Source: Schizochytrium sp. CCTCC M209059
Taxonomy: Eukaryota; Sar; Bigyra; Thraustochytrida; Thraustochytriidae
Assembly: GCA_000818945.1 (NCBI GenBank)
Contig: KN805389.1
Span: forward strand, 1-64,000
Length of the DNA: 64,000 bases
Direction: 5' to 3'
Positions 10,461 to 20,191 of the stretch are shown here, piece by piece. The translations under genes were made by a program, and so were the position numbers. Numbering within the stretch: position 1 is the stretch's first letter; each line of letters begins with the position of its first letter. The notes below the pieces were generated by a model. That model did no database searches. It worked only from the letters and a program-made list of their open reading frames with translations, and had not been told where the DNA came from.

Positions 10461-11741
10461 ATGGCGGAGACGCACGCGCGGCAGAAGCTCGAGGGAGAGC
10501 TTGATCAAGACCTCGAGCAAGAGCAAGAGCAAGAGCAAGAGCTTGAACAAGAGCTTGAACAAGAGCAAGAGCAAGACCTCGAGGTTGCCCAGGAGGACGA
10601 GTTAGAGGCGCTGCGGCGAGAGGTCGAGGCTCTGCGCAACAAGCTCGAGGTAGAGACCGCGGGGCGCACCAAGGCGGAGAGAGCTCTGCGCGAACGGTTT
10701 CTACAAGAAACTGATGGGCTCGGAAGGTTCAAGACGATGGGGCGCATGCGCAGCATGTTCAAGACCAGGTTTGGAACCCCGCGGCAAGGATCATTGTGCA
10801 CCAAGAGCCGCGGATTCATCGAGCTCGACGACCGCGTCGTCGCGCCCAAATCGCTCACGGGACTGCGTGGGTTTAGTCACGTTTGGATTGTCTTTGTCTT
10901 TCACGAAAACACGAACATGCACAAGATGACGCGGGGAAACCCGCAAAAGTCAGCAGAGGAACAGGCTCGACGGCCCAATCAGTTTCCATCTTTTGTCAAG
11001 CCCCCGCAGGCCGGAGGTTTGCGCGTCGGCCTCTATGCTACGCGGACTCCACATCGTCCCAACCCAATCGGGCTTTCACTCGCGCGTCTGCACAGTGTTG
11101 ATGAGAAGCGTGGCATCGTCCACTTGCGTGGCATCGATCTCGTTGATGGCACGCCTGTCCTCGATATCAAACCGTATGTGCCTCATGTCGACACACCCGT
11201 AGACGAGGACGGCGCCGCCGTGTGCCCTTCGTGGGTCGTTAATCCTAAGTTTGATCTCGTGGACGTTGAATTCGAACCTGCCGTCCTCGAGAGCCTTCGT
11301 GTACTCTGCGAAAGTGGCAAGTCCGAGTGGTTTAAACCCAGCGAATTCGACGAGATGCTCACAAGTCTAAAGCAGATCATTGCGCTCGACCCACGAGGCG
11401 TCATTCACGGCCGGGGAAACTTTTCGTCCAAGTCTTCCAAGTCTTCGAAACCGACATCGAAACAGAATGTCGCCGCGAAAGGCGAACCAGGAACAGTCTC
11501 TTCGCCAAAGCTCAAAGAACATTTGTTTAGGAGCAATTTTGTTGTGGATCTGGACACTTTTCGTCTCGAGTTTCGTCCTCACGAGACGGAGCGGGCTATT
11601 CTCGTCTTTGCCTTTCACGACAGTGACGATCTCGCACAGGTTGAGCTGCGCAAAAAACAAGACGCGGAGGCCCCATTGCCTCCAGCACAAGCGAGTGAGA
11701 GCCAAGAGGCTACGGAGAAGACCGATACAGCAGAGGCCTGA
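10461..11741 (+). CDS. TRMO: tRNA (adenine-N6) methyltransferase TrmO/TsaA family
   Basis: A 426-residue protein if started at the ATG at 10461 (MAETHARQKLEG); an in-frame ATG at 10236 would add 75 low-complexity residues. An N-terminal highly charged coiled coil (Glu-Gln repeats, about residues 14-75) precedes the UPF0066/TsaA domain. Family signatures are visible: RFGTPRQGSL, a central LRGFSHVWIVFVFH, GLYATRTPHRPNPIG and DLVDGTPVLDIKPYVP. This family transfers a methyl group from SAM to t6A37 of tRNAs decoding ACN codons, giving m6t6A. The C-terminal about 120 residues (Ser/Lys-rich linker, then FRLEFRPHETERAILVF) fit the extra C-terminal region of eukaryotic and bacterial TrmO. The coiled-coil extension is unusual for the family. 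Confidence 0.9.
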   Translation: MAETHARQKLEGELDQDLEQEQEQEQELEQELEQEQEQDLEVAQEDELEALRREVEALRNKLEVETAGRTKAERALRERFLQETDGLGRFKTMGRMRSMFKTRFGTPRQGSLCTKSRGFIELDDRVVAPKSLTGLRGFSHVWIVFVFHENTNMHKMTRGNPQKSAEEQARRPNQFPSFVKPPQAGGLRVGLYATRTPHRPNPIGLSLARLHSVDEKRGIVHLRGIDLVDGTPVLDIKPYVPHVDTPVDEDGAAVCPSWVVNPKFDLVDVEFEPAVLESLRVLCESGKSEWFKPSEFDEMLTSLKQIIALDPRGVIHGRGNFSSKSSKSSKPTSKQNVAAKGEPGTVSSPKLKEHLFRSNFVVDLDTFRLEFRPHETERAILVFAFHDSDDLAQVELRKKQDAEAPLPPAQASESQEATEKTDTAEA

Positions 11742-11874
11742 ACGCGAACACGGCCATGCTTGCGGTTGCAACATGCTAGTTTAGTTGCACTTTCTTGTCC
11801 TTTTCCCTCTTTTACACGTGGATCTGGTCCCATTGTCATCCGAAAAGTACGCGTACGAACAGACGCGCCAGTCG

Positions 11875-12957
11875 CTACTGTGTGCGTGGACGGCAGTCTA
11901 CCAGAACTTTGCCCATATGCTTGCCAGCCATCATGTCGCAAAACGCAGTTCCAGCATTTTCCAGTCCATGCACCCATGAAATGGGCGCCTTGAGCGTGCC
12001 CTCGCTCTGCTGTTTTTGCATTTCGCGCAGAGCGTCAGCATTCTTTTCCGTGTACCATCCGACAAAGAATCGCTCGCGCGTGCCGCCAAGGGACTCGAGG
12101 TGCTGCGCAACGGGCGCCGGCAACGGATCAGGGTATACATAGTCGTCGCGCGTTGTGTCCTGATTATAGCTGGAAATCTGCCCACATATGATGACGCGGC
12201 CGCCCTTTTTCAGTTGCATGATCACCTTTTCGCTAATTGTGCCGCCGACATTGTCAAAGTAGAGGTCGACCTTGCCGTCGCACGCGTCTTTGAGCTTGGC
12301 ATCAAAGTCAGGATCACGATAGCTGAGAGCCACATCAGCGATTCCAAGTTCTTTGCTCCACGATGCCTTTTCTTGGGATCCGCAAATGCCAATCACGCGA
12401 AGGCCGCGTTGTCGAAAGATTTGGCCAGCCACAGAGCCAACACCGCCCGCGCAGCTGGACAGGACGCAGAGTTCGCCCTCGATCGGCTTACTTTGCTCGA
12501 CTCCAAACCAGGCAGAGAGGCCGGGCATTCCTAGTGGTCCTACAGACATCATGGGATCGGCGCCCTCGGGCAGCTTTATGGCATCGGGCAAGTCGTCGGG
12601 GCGCAGCACGCAGACTCTTTTCCACGGCATGGACATTTGCGAGACGAGCACATCGCCCCTTGCAAAGCCAGGGTGCTTGGACTCGAGCACTGTGGCGGCC
12701 CCTCCGGAGCAAATGGCTTTGCCGGGCACGAAGGGCCCCATATAATCTGCTCCTGTGCTCTCGTTGAACCTGCACCGCATGTACGGGTCGACGCTGACCA
12801 CGAGCACCTCGAGCTTCACCTCGCCGTCCTCGAGGTCGTCCCGCACCTCCCGGACCTCGCTCTTCACGACGTCGAAGTCATCTCCCGCCACGGACTCGTC
12901 TTTTCCCGGCCGTTTCGCAAGCCTCACCTCGAAGTTTGTCCCCGTCTCGGCGCTCAT
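11875..12957 (-). CDS. zinc-independent MDR oxidoreductase, prostaglandin reductase-like
   Basis: The first ATG is 12957 (MSAETGTNFEVRL); the frame is open 48 bp further to a GTG. The 360-residue size is typical of the leukotriene B4 12-hydroxydehydrogenase / prostaglandin reductase / curcumin reductase branch of medium-chain dehydrogenases. The NADP-binding motif is seen as SSCAGGVGSVAGQIFRQRG, followed by GICGSQEK; the family text VDLYFDNVGG and GGRVIICGQISSYN is clear. Zinc-binding cysteines of alcohol dehydrogenases are absent, as expected. These enzymes reduce alkenal or enone double bonds with NADPH, usually in detoxification of lipid peroxidation products. It is convergent with TRMO (133 bp between stops) and divergent from NOP53. 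Confidence 0.93.
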   Translation of the reverse strand: MSAETGTNFEVRLAKRPGKDESVAGDDFDVVKSEVREVRDDLEDGEVKLEVLVVSVDPYMRCRFNESTGADYMGPFVPGKAICSGGAATVLESKHPGFARGDVLVSQMSMPWKRVCVLRPDDLPDAIKLPEGADPMMSVGPLGMPGLSAWFGVEQSKPIEGELCVLSSCAGGVGSVAGQIFRQRGLRVIGICGSQEKASWSKELGIADVALSYRDPDFDAKLKDACDGKVDLYFDNVGGTISEKVIMQLKKGGRVIICGQISSYNQDTTRDDYVYPDPLPAPVAQHLESLGGTRERFFVGWYTEKNADALREMQKQQSEGTLKAPISWVHGLENAGTAFCDMMAGKHMGKVLVDCRPRTQ

Positions 12958-13408
12958 CGTGTCCCTTTCCCCTCTTCGCGCGTCTCGATCACCCCGCGTT
13001 TGCACTCACGTCAACAAGCCCGCGCCACGCTCGTTGTCTCTCGCTCGCTATCTAGCCCAGGCTTGCTAGTCCTTCCTATCCCCACCGAGGCCCGGCGTCT
13101 TTGCTGCCGATTCCGCAGCAAAACCACGTACCCCCGCGGGACCCTCGGCGAGGGTGGCCGAAGGGGGGGTACGGCGCGAGTCCCGCGGGGCCAGTCGATT
13201 CTGTGGCGCCGTGGCCAGCCAAGCGTCGCAGGCAGTCCCGCTTTGCAAGAAAAGGCAAGACGCCCGACCGACCGGTGGAGACCCGCGCGTCCACGCCGGG
13301 CGTGCGTAGCCGCTGGCCGTGCAGCAAGGGGCGAGCGCAGGCGCGAGTTTCGTACTCGATTCCCCTTTTCACGCCGGCGCGTCCGCTCGGCACTTCGCGC
13401 GTGAAACG
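12958..13408. other. divergent intergenic region
   Basis: A 451-bp GC-rich region between divergent starts (oxidoreductase left, NOP53 right). Overlapping frames exist but have no recognisable products; it is presumed to hold both promoters. Confidence 0.5.
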
Positions 13409-15242
13409 ATGGTGCGCCCCAAGATCGGCAAGCGCGGCGCGCGGAATCGCAAGAGCAAGTACAGCGGCAAGGGACTCAATGACGAGCTGACGTCGGCGCT
13501 CTCCGGCCCAGGCGGCAAGTCGAATGAATCGCTTTTTTTTGAGGATACAGACGAGAAGAAACTCTCAAGAAAGGCTCTGGCGAGGAAACGACGCGAAGAG
13601 GAGGACCGCGCCGAGGAGGAGCTCCGCAAGAACCCCATCACGTCCAAGACCGAGGCCGCGCTGATGCGCAAGCGGGCTTTGCCGTCCGCTTCGGCGTCGT
13701 CCTCGTCGTCGTCGTCGACGACGAAGACAAAGGGAAAAACGGAAAAGGACAATAACGAGCAAACAATGCAGGACCTCTGGGCCGACGACGCAGATAAGTA
13801 CAGCCGAAAGGCCCGCCAGGCTCTATTCGGCCGCAAGTCACGCGCCGACCTCGTACCTGCGCTGCGTAATCCGACGGGATCGGCCTCATACAACCCAGAG
13901 GCCGAGGCCTATCGCAAGGGCCTCGCCAAGACCGTTGATGATGTCATTGCCTACGAGGCTTCTCTCCATTCGTTCTCCAAACCGGCTGGCCTAAGTGCCA
14001 ACTATGAGCGTCGCAGCGCTGTCAAGAAAGGTCTTGCGATGCACAGAGGCGGGGAAATTGGCGCAAGCGACGAGGAGTCATCGTCTGGCTCTGAAGACGA
14101 AGACGATGAAGAAGAGGAGACGAAGGAAACAGAGGACAGCAACGGAAACCCGGCCAAAAAGCGCAAGCGTGACGAACTGGCTCCCGGGGAACGCATCACG
14201 AGGAGAGATCGGAATCGTGCAAAGAGACGAGCTGCCATGGAGGTTGCGATGAAGAGGAAAGCGCAGAAGAAGATGTTTCAGGAAACGCTCGCCAATCTTG
14301 ACCAAGCTGTCGACGATGTCGATGCACAGGAGTTAGCAGCAGCGGAGAAGGCCAAAGAAAAGAGCGAATTGGAGGCCATCAAGGCTGCCACAGAGCCTGT
14401 TGCGCTCATCAATTCTCGACCTGTGAAACGGCGTCCTCTTGTCGACTCTGCACTGCCTTCGGATCTCTCGAGCACCTTGCGGCAGATCAAGCCTCATGGC
14501 GACCTTGCGCTTGAGCGCTTTTACAGTCTTCATCAGCGAAACAAGATGGAGGTTGGCGACGCTAACCGTCGCAATTCGTACGTTTTAATCGCGCGCACAT
14601 GCGCGATGGATAGAGAAAGATTGGGTGGAGAATGCGCCGTCACGAGATTGTCGGCGTGGGAAGTTGACGGTGTTGTGTGTGACAGAGAAGGCGGGAACAG
14701 AGGGAAGAAAGAAGGAAAATGGAAAGAAAAGGAAAAGGCATTGTGGAGAGTGCTTGCACTTTTGCCCGGATCAGGACGGAGCTGGATGAGGATACAAACT
14801 TTTTACCATCTTTCGTTTGATCAACCTGTGAAACAAAAACTGTCGTCTACAAATCTGACAGTTCCGTCATCCGGCACGCGCGCGCGAGAAAGAGAAAGAG
14901 AGAAGTGGGAGACCTCGGCTTTCGCGAGGCTGCTCTTTTCTTATTTCCTTTTCCGTTTTCTTTTTTGTTTTTGTTTCCTCCTGGTCGTGAGGTGTGGAGC
15001 GAGATGACAAGTGATGGGTGTCCGGGCGGACGGATGTGTTTGAAGAGATGGAATACTGACCGGTTACTTGACTCTTATTGACTGCGTTTTTTGTTTTGGG
15101 GAACGTACACAGGCAAAGACCTCGCGCACGCGTCAAGCATGTGCCTGTCGGCAAGCCCTTTATGGAGATCGAGCACAACGCGAAGGACGGCAAGAAGAAA
15201 ACGAAAAGGTTCTTGCGCCACGGCAAAGTCAGTATCTCTTAA
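13409..15242 (+). CDS. NOP53: ribosome biogenesis protein NOP53 (GLTSCR2), two exons
   Basis: Spliced CDS join(13409..14577, 15113..15242), 432 residues. Exon 1 encodes a lysine/arginine-rich nucleolar protein with an acidic tract and the Nop53 signature PSDLSSTLRQIKPHGDLALERF. After that the frame runs into non-family sequence, but removing a GT-AG intron (gtacgt donor at 14578, acacag acceptor ending 15112) joins in phase 2 to an exon encoding ARVKHVPVGKPFMEIEHNA and KRFLRHGK, which fits the conserved basic Nop53 C-terminus. NOP53 acts in late nuclear 60S maturation and recruits the Mtr4/exosome to the ITS2 foot. Initiation at 13409 (MVRPKIGKRGARNRK) is preferred to an upstream non-ATG start. 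Splicing is inferred from phase and homology. Confidence 0.88.
14578..15112 (+). other. NOP53: intron of NOP53
   Basis: A 535-bp GT-AG intron. The donor is tc|gtacgtttt and the acceptor gtacacag|gcaaag. The intron carries in-frame sequence in the exon-1 frame up to 15007, which makes an unspliced read give a false long C-terminus. Retention would replace the conserved basic tail. Confidence 0.8.
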
Positions 15243-17230
15243 GATGTTGTGCTTTCGAGTTGTGCGCTATCTGTGTTGCTTTTCTAGAAAAGTTTTCTTT
15301 TGATTGTAGAGTAGAACCTATTATCATCCATATCGAATTTGGTCTAGTCTGGTCTTTGTTTTTCTACTTCTTTCTTTTCTTTTCTTTTTTTAAAGAAAAG
15401 GGGAGAAGTAGGATTGTTGCTGTGGATGATTGGGCTTTTCGGAAAAGCACACTAGAATGTATGAACGTCCCTGGACGTTCGTGAGTGTTTTGGTTTTGTT
15501 TTTGTTTTTACTTCAACATGCGAATAAGGCCTTTCATTTCGAGGGATTTACACAGCTCTTCGGTTGAAAACAGTTCGAAACAAAGTTTTGCTCCCCCGTC
15601 CCCCCTTTTCCCGTCCCTTCATTTTCTGTTTTCGAGAAATCGACAGCACGCGAAGAATACATGACAGCGTTCGCAAGCTCGACGTAGGCAAATCTTAGAT
15701 CTTTGTTTTTTCGAGAAAGAGCATGATGCCTAAAAGCGTTCACCATGCAAGCTTCAATGTTTGCCAGTCCTTCGCCCACGACGACTTAAAATCTGCGAAG
15801 GTGTGAGATTGTCAAAAGGCTGTCAATTTCTTCTTGGCAGTTCCTCATTGTCGCTTAGGAGACTCCGTGAATGACAGACCCCCAAAACGAGTCTTTAAGT
15901 GAAATAAAGGCGGAGGCCAGCCAAGAATGTAAAATGTGATCACGATTGTTTACCGATTCATCTTCGCATGGCAGGCAGGACGGAGGCGTTGTGCGCAGTG
16001 TGCAGCACAATAACATGGCGAAGATGGCAAGGAGGACGAAAGGATGCCGCGAACGGCAAGCGTCCGACCCGGGCAGGCTCAGGAGCCCCATTCGCTTGTC
16101 CCCTTGCTCCGGACCTCACCTGGTCGCACAAGGGCGGTCGAAACGCGGCCGCGTTTCCCCCTTTACTCAATATGAAGACCCTTCCAAGTCCCACAGGCTC
16201 TCATTGTCCTGGCGCTCCTGCGGACCGCGAGTGCAGGTTCTTGCTGGCGTCGAGATCCGCCCATCCGCGCGTCCACGCACGTCTGCATCCGCCCACCCGC
16301 CCGCAACGCAGAGCCACGCGGGCGTGCGGGCTCCTGAGGTCGGGGTCGCCGTCTTGCCGGTTCGTGGCTCTGGCCCCCGCGGGGACGCAGCGCGGCAGTC
16401 CCCTGCTTCCCCAGCGGTGCTCTGTCCACCAAATCTCGCCTTCTGCCTTCTGCCGCTGGCGGCTGCGGCGCGCGAACTCCCTCGAGATATCTCTCTCCGC
16501 GGCGCGTGGGCGCCCGTCCGCTCGAGTGTCTGCTGGCCTCCGCTGCGTCGCAGGCGTGCTGGGCGCGGGCGCCTCGGGCGTCTCGAGCGTCTCGGGCGCC
16601 GGGCGGGGCGCCGCCATGGCCGCGGCGGCTCTTTCCGGGGCTCTTTTTCGTTGCCACTTTCTCAACCTAATGATCCTTTTTCTTTTTCTTTTTTCTTTTT
16701 TTTTCTTGTTTCTTACTTTCAGAGTAGCCCACTTGCTTTCCTTTTTCTTTTCTTTGCGCTTGCACTTCTTTTCCCTTGTCTAGCCTTTTCTTCGTCTTTT
16801 GTTCGTGTTGCGACACTGCACATCTTCTTGCCGCGTTTCATTTTAAAGGTAGCTGCAATTTGCACTCACGTCGGCTGGCCGCTTCGGTTGCTCCGTGTAT
16901 ACTCCGGCAGGCTACGCGACGGGCTCCGGGTCCGGGTCCTTACCAACGCTCAAGGCCTGGAGCCAAGCTTGCCTCCCGCATGCTGCGCTGCGCTGCGCTG
17001 TGCTGTGTGCTGTGTGCTGTGCTCGCTCGCTCGCTCGAGTCCTGCTCTCTCATCTTTCTTTTTATTTATCTTTCCTTCTCCTCCATCTCTCTCCTTCCTG
17101 CTTTCGTGTTTCTTCTCCTGTCTCTGCCCCGCACACGTCTACACTGGTCGGTCGCTTCTGCTCCACTGTGCACTCGCCCATTCTCCATTTATTCACCCTC
17201 CTTTCCTCACTTCTTTTTCCTTTCCTTTCC
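15243..17230. other. gene-poor region between NOP53 and NDR kinase
   Basis: About 2 kb with no supported gene. The part 15243-15960 is AT-richer and probably NOP53 3' sequence. The part 16050-16640 is strongly GC-rich; overlapping frames there have no family resemblance. At 16670-16722 a polypyrimidine run ends in ttactttcag after a possible branch site ctaatga, which looks like a splice acceptor and may belong to a 5'-UTR intron of the kinase gene. The remainder is pyrimidine-rich and grades into the TTTTC array. Confidence 0.5.
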
Positions 17231-17685
17231 TTTTCTTTTCTTTTCTTTTCTTTTCTTTTCTTTTCTTTTCTTTTCTTTTCTTTTCTTTTCTTTTCTTTTC
17301 TTTTCTTTTCTTTTCTTTTCTTTTCTTTTCTTTTCTTTTCTTTTCTTTTCTTTTCTTTTCTTTTCTTTTCTTTTCTTTTCTTTTCTTTTCTTTTCTTTTC
17401 TTTTCTTTTCTTTTCTTTTCTTTTCTTTTCTTTTCTTTTCTTTTCTTTTCTTTTCTTTTCTTTTCTTTTCTTTTCTTTTCTTTTCTTTTCTTTTCTTTTC
17501 TTTTCTTTTCTTTTCTTTTCTTTTCTTTTCTTTTCTTTTCTTTTCTTTTCTTTTCTTTTCTTTTCTTTTCTTTTCTTTTCTTTTCTTTTCTTTTCTTTTC
17601 TTTTCTTTTCTTTTCTTTTCTTTTCTTTTCTTTTCTTTTCTTTTCTTTTCTTTTCTTTTCTTTTCTTTTCTTTTCTTTTCTTTTC
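17231..17685. repeat. (TTTTC)n pentanucleotide array, 91 perfect units
   Basis: 455 bp of uninterrupted TTTTC, preceded by imperfect C/T-rich sequence from about 17206. The array ends 30 bp before the kinase ATG, so it is in the 5' leader or core promoter. One strand is pure pyrimidine. All frames through it are open because the unit has no stop codon, giving spurious long ORFs on both strands. Confidence 0.98.
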
Positions 17686-17714
17686 TGCGGCACGGAGGCG
17701 CGCCGTAACCGACC

Positions 17715-19322
17715 ATGATGGCGTACGCGGCGAACCGCGGCGGCGCGGGCGGGGCCCCCGTGAGCGCCGCGGCGACGGAGCGCGCGGCCGCCACCAAGGA
17801 GTTCCTGGAGCAGCGGTACCGCGAGATCGAGCGCGAGCGCATGGACAGGCAGCGCCGCATGGACGTGCTGGAACGCGAGATGGCGCGTCTGGGACTCGAC
17901 GAGGAGAAAAAGCTCGAGCTCCGCGACAAGCTCATGCGCGAGGAAATGAAAAAGGCACGCTCCATGCGCAAACGCATGACCACCGACGACTTCGTGCCTC
18001 TTTGCATCATCGGCAAGGGCGCCTTCGGCCAGGTCCGTCTCGTGAAGAAGCGAGACACCGGCGAGGTCTACGCCATGAAAACCATGATCAAGCAGGCCAT
18101 GGTCCTCAAGAACCAAGTGTCGCACGTGCGCGCCGAACGCAATATCCTCGCGCACGCGGGGCCCAGTAACTCCCAGTGGCTCGTGGAGCTCCACTACTCC
18201 TTCCAGGACGAGCACAACCTCTACCTTGTCATGGAGTTCCTCCCCGGTGGCGATCTCATGGCCCTCCTCATGAAGGAAGATATCCTCACCGAAGAGGCCA
18301 CTCGCTTTTACGCCGCCGAGGCTGTCCTTGCCATCGAGGCCGTGCACTCGCTCGGCTACATTCACCGCGACCTCAAGCCGGATAACCTGCTCCTCGACTG
18401 GCGCGGCCACCTCAAACTCACGGATCTTGGTCTTTGCAAAAAGGTCGAGTCCGAGCCACTGCCCGGAATGCAACGTACGATTCATGGGGGACGAACCGGG
18501 ACTCGCGCAATGGGCGGTGCTGGCGCCTCCGCCGGCGCCCCTGATGCTGCCGCGGCGCACCGTGCCATGAATTACCGTCGCGACCGCAAGCTCGCCTACT
18601 CCACCGTCGGCACCCCAGACTACATTGCGCCCGAGGTCCTGTCTCAATCCGGCTACGGCATGGGCTGTGACTGGTGGAGTCTTGGTGTCATCCTCTTTGA
18701 ATGCTTGTGCGGTTTCCCGCCCTTTTACGCGGACACGCCCATGGATACGTGCCGCAAGATCATTCATTGGCGCAAATCACTTGCGTTTCCCCGCGAGTGC
18801 GTGCAGCGCCTTAGCCCAGAATGCGTCAAGTTTGTTCAAAGGCTCATTTGCGACCCAGAGGACCGTCTCGGCATGAACGGCGCCGCCGACATCAAGGCGC
18901 AGCCATGGTTATCATCAACTGACTTTGCCAAGATCCGCGAGGCCGAGGCCCCCCATGTGCCAAAGTTCTCCGCTGATGTCGACACAATTTTCACTCAGCT
19001 CCAGCTGTACGATCACCAATCGCGCGAATTTAATGCGCTCATTCAGGAGATCACCTCTCTCTTTGACGATTTCCCCGACGAACCCCTTCCCGGCGCCCCA
19101 GAGGGTCGCATCGGTCGCACGAGTCGCGTTGGCCAAACGCGTCGCGACTCCAAGTTCCTCGGCTACACCTACACAAAGCCCAAGATGAAGCAAACGCACG
19201 AGCTCGTCTCTTCTGTCGTAGACAGTGAGGCCTCAATCGTCGCCGCCGCGACAAGCGGTGCAAAAATCGACGTCGCAGCCTCAAAGCCACCATCGGCGCC
19301 CCAAAAGCCGCCTCCCTCATGA
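17715..19322 (+). CDS. NDR/LATS-family AGC serine/threonine kinase
   Basis: A 535-residue protein. A helical N-terminal regulatory region (about residues 25-95, the MOB-binding region in NDR kinases) precedes the catalytic domain. Seen in order: glycine loop IGKGAFGQVR, VAIK-type lysine in YAMKTM, catalytic YIHRDLKPDN, a metal-binding DLG in place of the usual DFG, the basic insert before the activation segment, KLAYSTVGTPDYIAPEV with the regulatory Ser/Thr, and the C-terminal hydrophobic motif FLGYTYTKP. These are hallmarks of NDR (STK38/Cbk1/Orb6) kinases, which with MOB co-activators control morphogenesis and cell division. Phosphorylation by an MST/Ste20 kinase at the hydrophobic motif is expected from the family. 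Two ATGs (17715, 17718) are adjacent. Confidence 0.95.
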   Translation: MMAYAANRGGAGGAPVSAAATERAAATKEFLEQRYREIERERMDRQRRMDVLEREMARLGLDEEKKLELRDKLMREEMKKARSMRKRMTTDDFVPLCIIGKGAFGQVRLVKKRDTGEVYAMKTMIKQAMVLKNQVSHVRAERNILAHAGPSNSQWLVELHYSFQDEHNLYLVMEFLPGGDLMALLMKEDILTEEATRFYAAEAVLAIEAVHSLGYIHRDLKPDNLLLDWRGHLKLTDLGLCKKVESEPLPGMQRTIHGGRTGTRAMGGAGASAGAPDAAAAHRAMNYRRDRKLAYSTVGTPDYIAPEVLSQSGYGMGCDWWSLGVILFECLCGFPPFYADTPMDTCRKIIHWRKSLAFPRECVQRLSPECVKFVQRLICDPEDRLGMNGAADIKAQPWLSSTDFAKIREAEAPHVPKFSADVDTIFTQLQLYDHQSREFNALIQEITSLFDDFPDEPLPGAPEGRIGRTSRVGQTRRDSKFLGYTYTKPKMKQTHELVSSVVDSEASIVAAATSGAKIDVAASKPPSAPQKPPPS

Positions 19323-19754
19323 GTTGGTTGGCCCTTTGTTGTATGTCTCGACATAGGCCTAGGCCTACTAGCTGGATATAATTTACTTTCACTCGATGTT
19401 TCTGCCATGCCGTACACCTACTACAATTTAAACGTTCTAGCATGATGCCGTATCCCCTCTTCTGCTTTGCAGTTCAGGTTCAGCTTCTCAGATGTCGAGC
19501 GCTGCGCGGTGACCGTAAATAAAGGCAAAAACTAGGTATTTATAATATCATCGAGTAGGCCTAGGTATAGAATAAGTATAGACAGCAGGGTGAGCGCCTG
19601 CCACACACACGAAACCAGCAAGTGAGGGTCGTCAAGACCAGCTGCAGACGATAAAGAGGCAGACTCGCAGCCCTCTCTGCCCCGCCCGAGGAAAACTCAC
19701 GCGGCAAGACACCACACAAAGAAGAAGGAGACGTCTACTTTACATTAGCGCGCC
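19323..19754. other. intergenic region with TAGGCCTA palindromes
   Basis: A 432-bp region between two plus-strand genes. It holds three TAGGCCTA octamers (two overlapping at 19354-19367, one at 19556-19563). No coding region is supported. Confidence 0.6.
19354..19367. repeat. overlapping TAGGCCTA palindromes
   Basis: TAGGCCTAGGCCTA, two overlapping copies of a self-complementary octamer, 32 bp after the kinase stop. Further copies lie at 19556, 22112, 40591 and 42197, all outside genes. Confidence 0.85.
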
Positions 19755-20093
19755 ATGGAGTGGCTCGCGGGCCTTCAGCGCTCCTTCGAGCGCCGACGCG
19801 TGGAGCGTGGCGCCTGCAAGGACGCCGTGGCGGCGCGAGAGGAATGTCTTGCTAATTACGGTGCAGAGAGCTCGTTGTGCACGCGTCTCAAACTCGCAGA
19901 AAAACGCTGCCTCGCTGAGCATCTCTGCCCACGCGAGTTTCTCCAATTTTACGGTGGCACCAAACCTTGCGCCAACATTGTAGAAAAATTTTGCAACGAT
20001 GAAGACGAAGAGGGCGAGTCCGGCCAAAGCATCCCCAAGCGCTGCAGATGGGCATCGTACGCCTTGGGCGATTGCCTACACAAGTACGCATAA
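19755..20093 (+). CDS. CX9C (CHCH-like) mitochondrial intermembrane space-type protein
   Basis: A 112-residue cysteine-rich protein with ATG at 19755. Two CX9C motifs (CKDAVAAREEC and CTRLKLAEKRC) could form the paired helices of a CHCH domain. They are followed by additional spaced cysteines and a third CX9C (CRWASYALGDC). Twin CX9C proteins are oxidised by Mia40 in the intermembrane space and serve mostly in cytochrome oxidase or complex I assembly. No particular subfamily could be assigned. There is no cleavable presequence, which fits Mia40 import. The cluster of three motifs in so short a protein is noteworthy. Confidence 0.7.
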   Translation: MEWLAGLQRSFERRRVERGACKDAVAAREECLANYGAESSLCTRLKLAEKRCLAEHLCPREFLQFYGGTKPCANIVEKFCNDEDEEGESGQSIPKRCRWASYALGDCLHKYA

Positions 20094-20191
20094 AATAGGA
20101 TGGTAATCTTCGTTTTGAGGTGCACCGGCCTAGTATTTTCACTCTGTTGACTGCACCAGCTCTTGCCGGGAATCCAACGTCGCGCAATCTA

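Noticed and set aside
15946..18169. Long frames through the TTTTC array on both strands
   Set aside because: The pentamer has no stop codon in any frame, so the long products (FSFLFF or KRKEK repeats) are artefacts.
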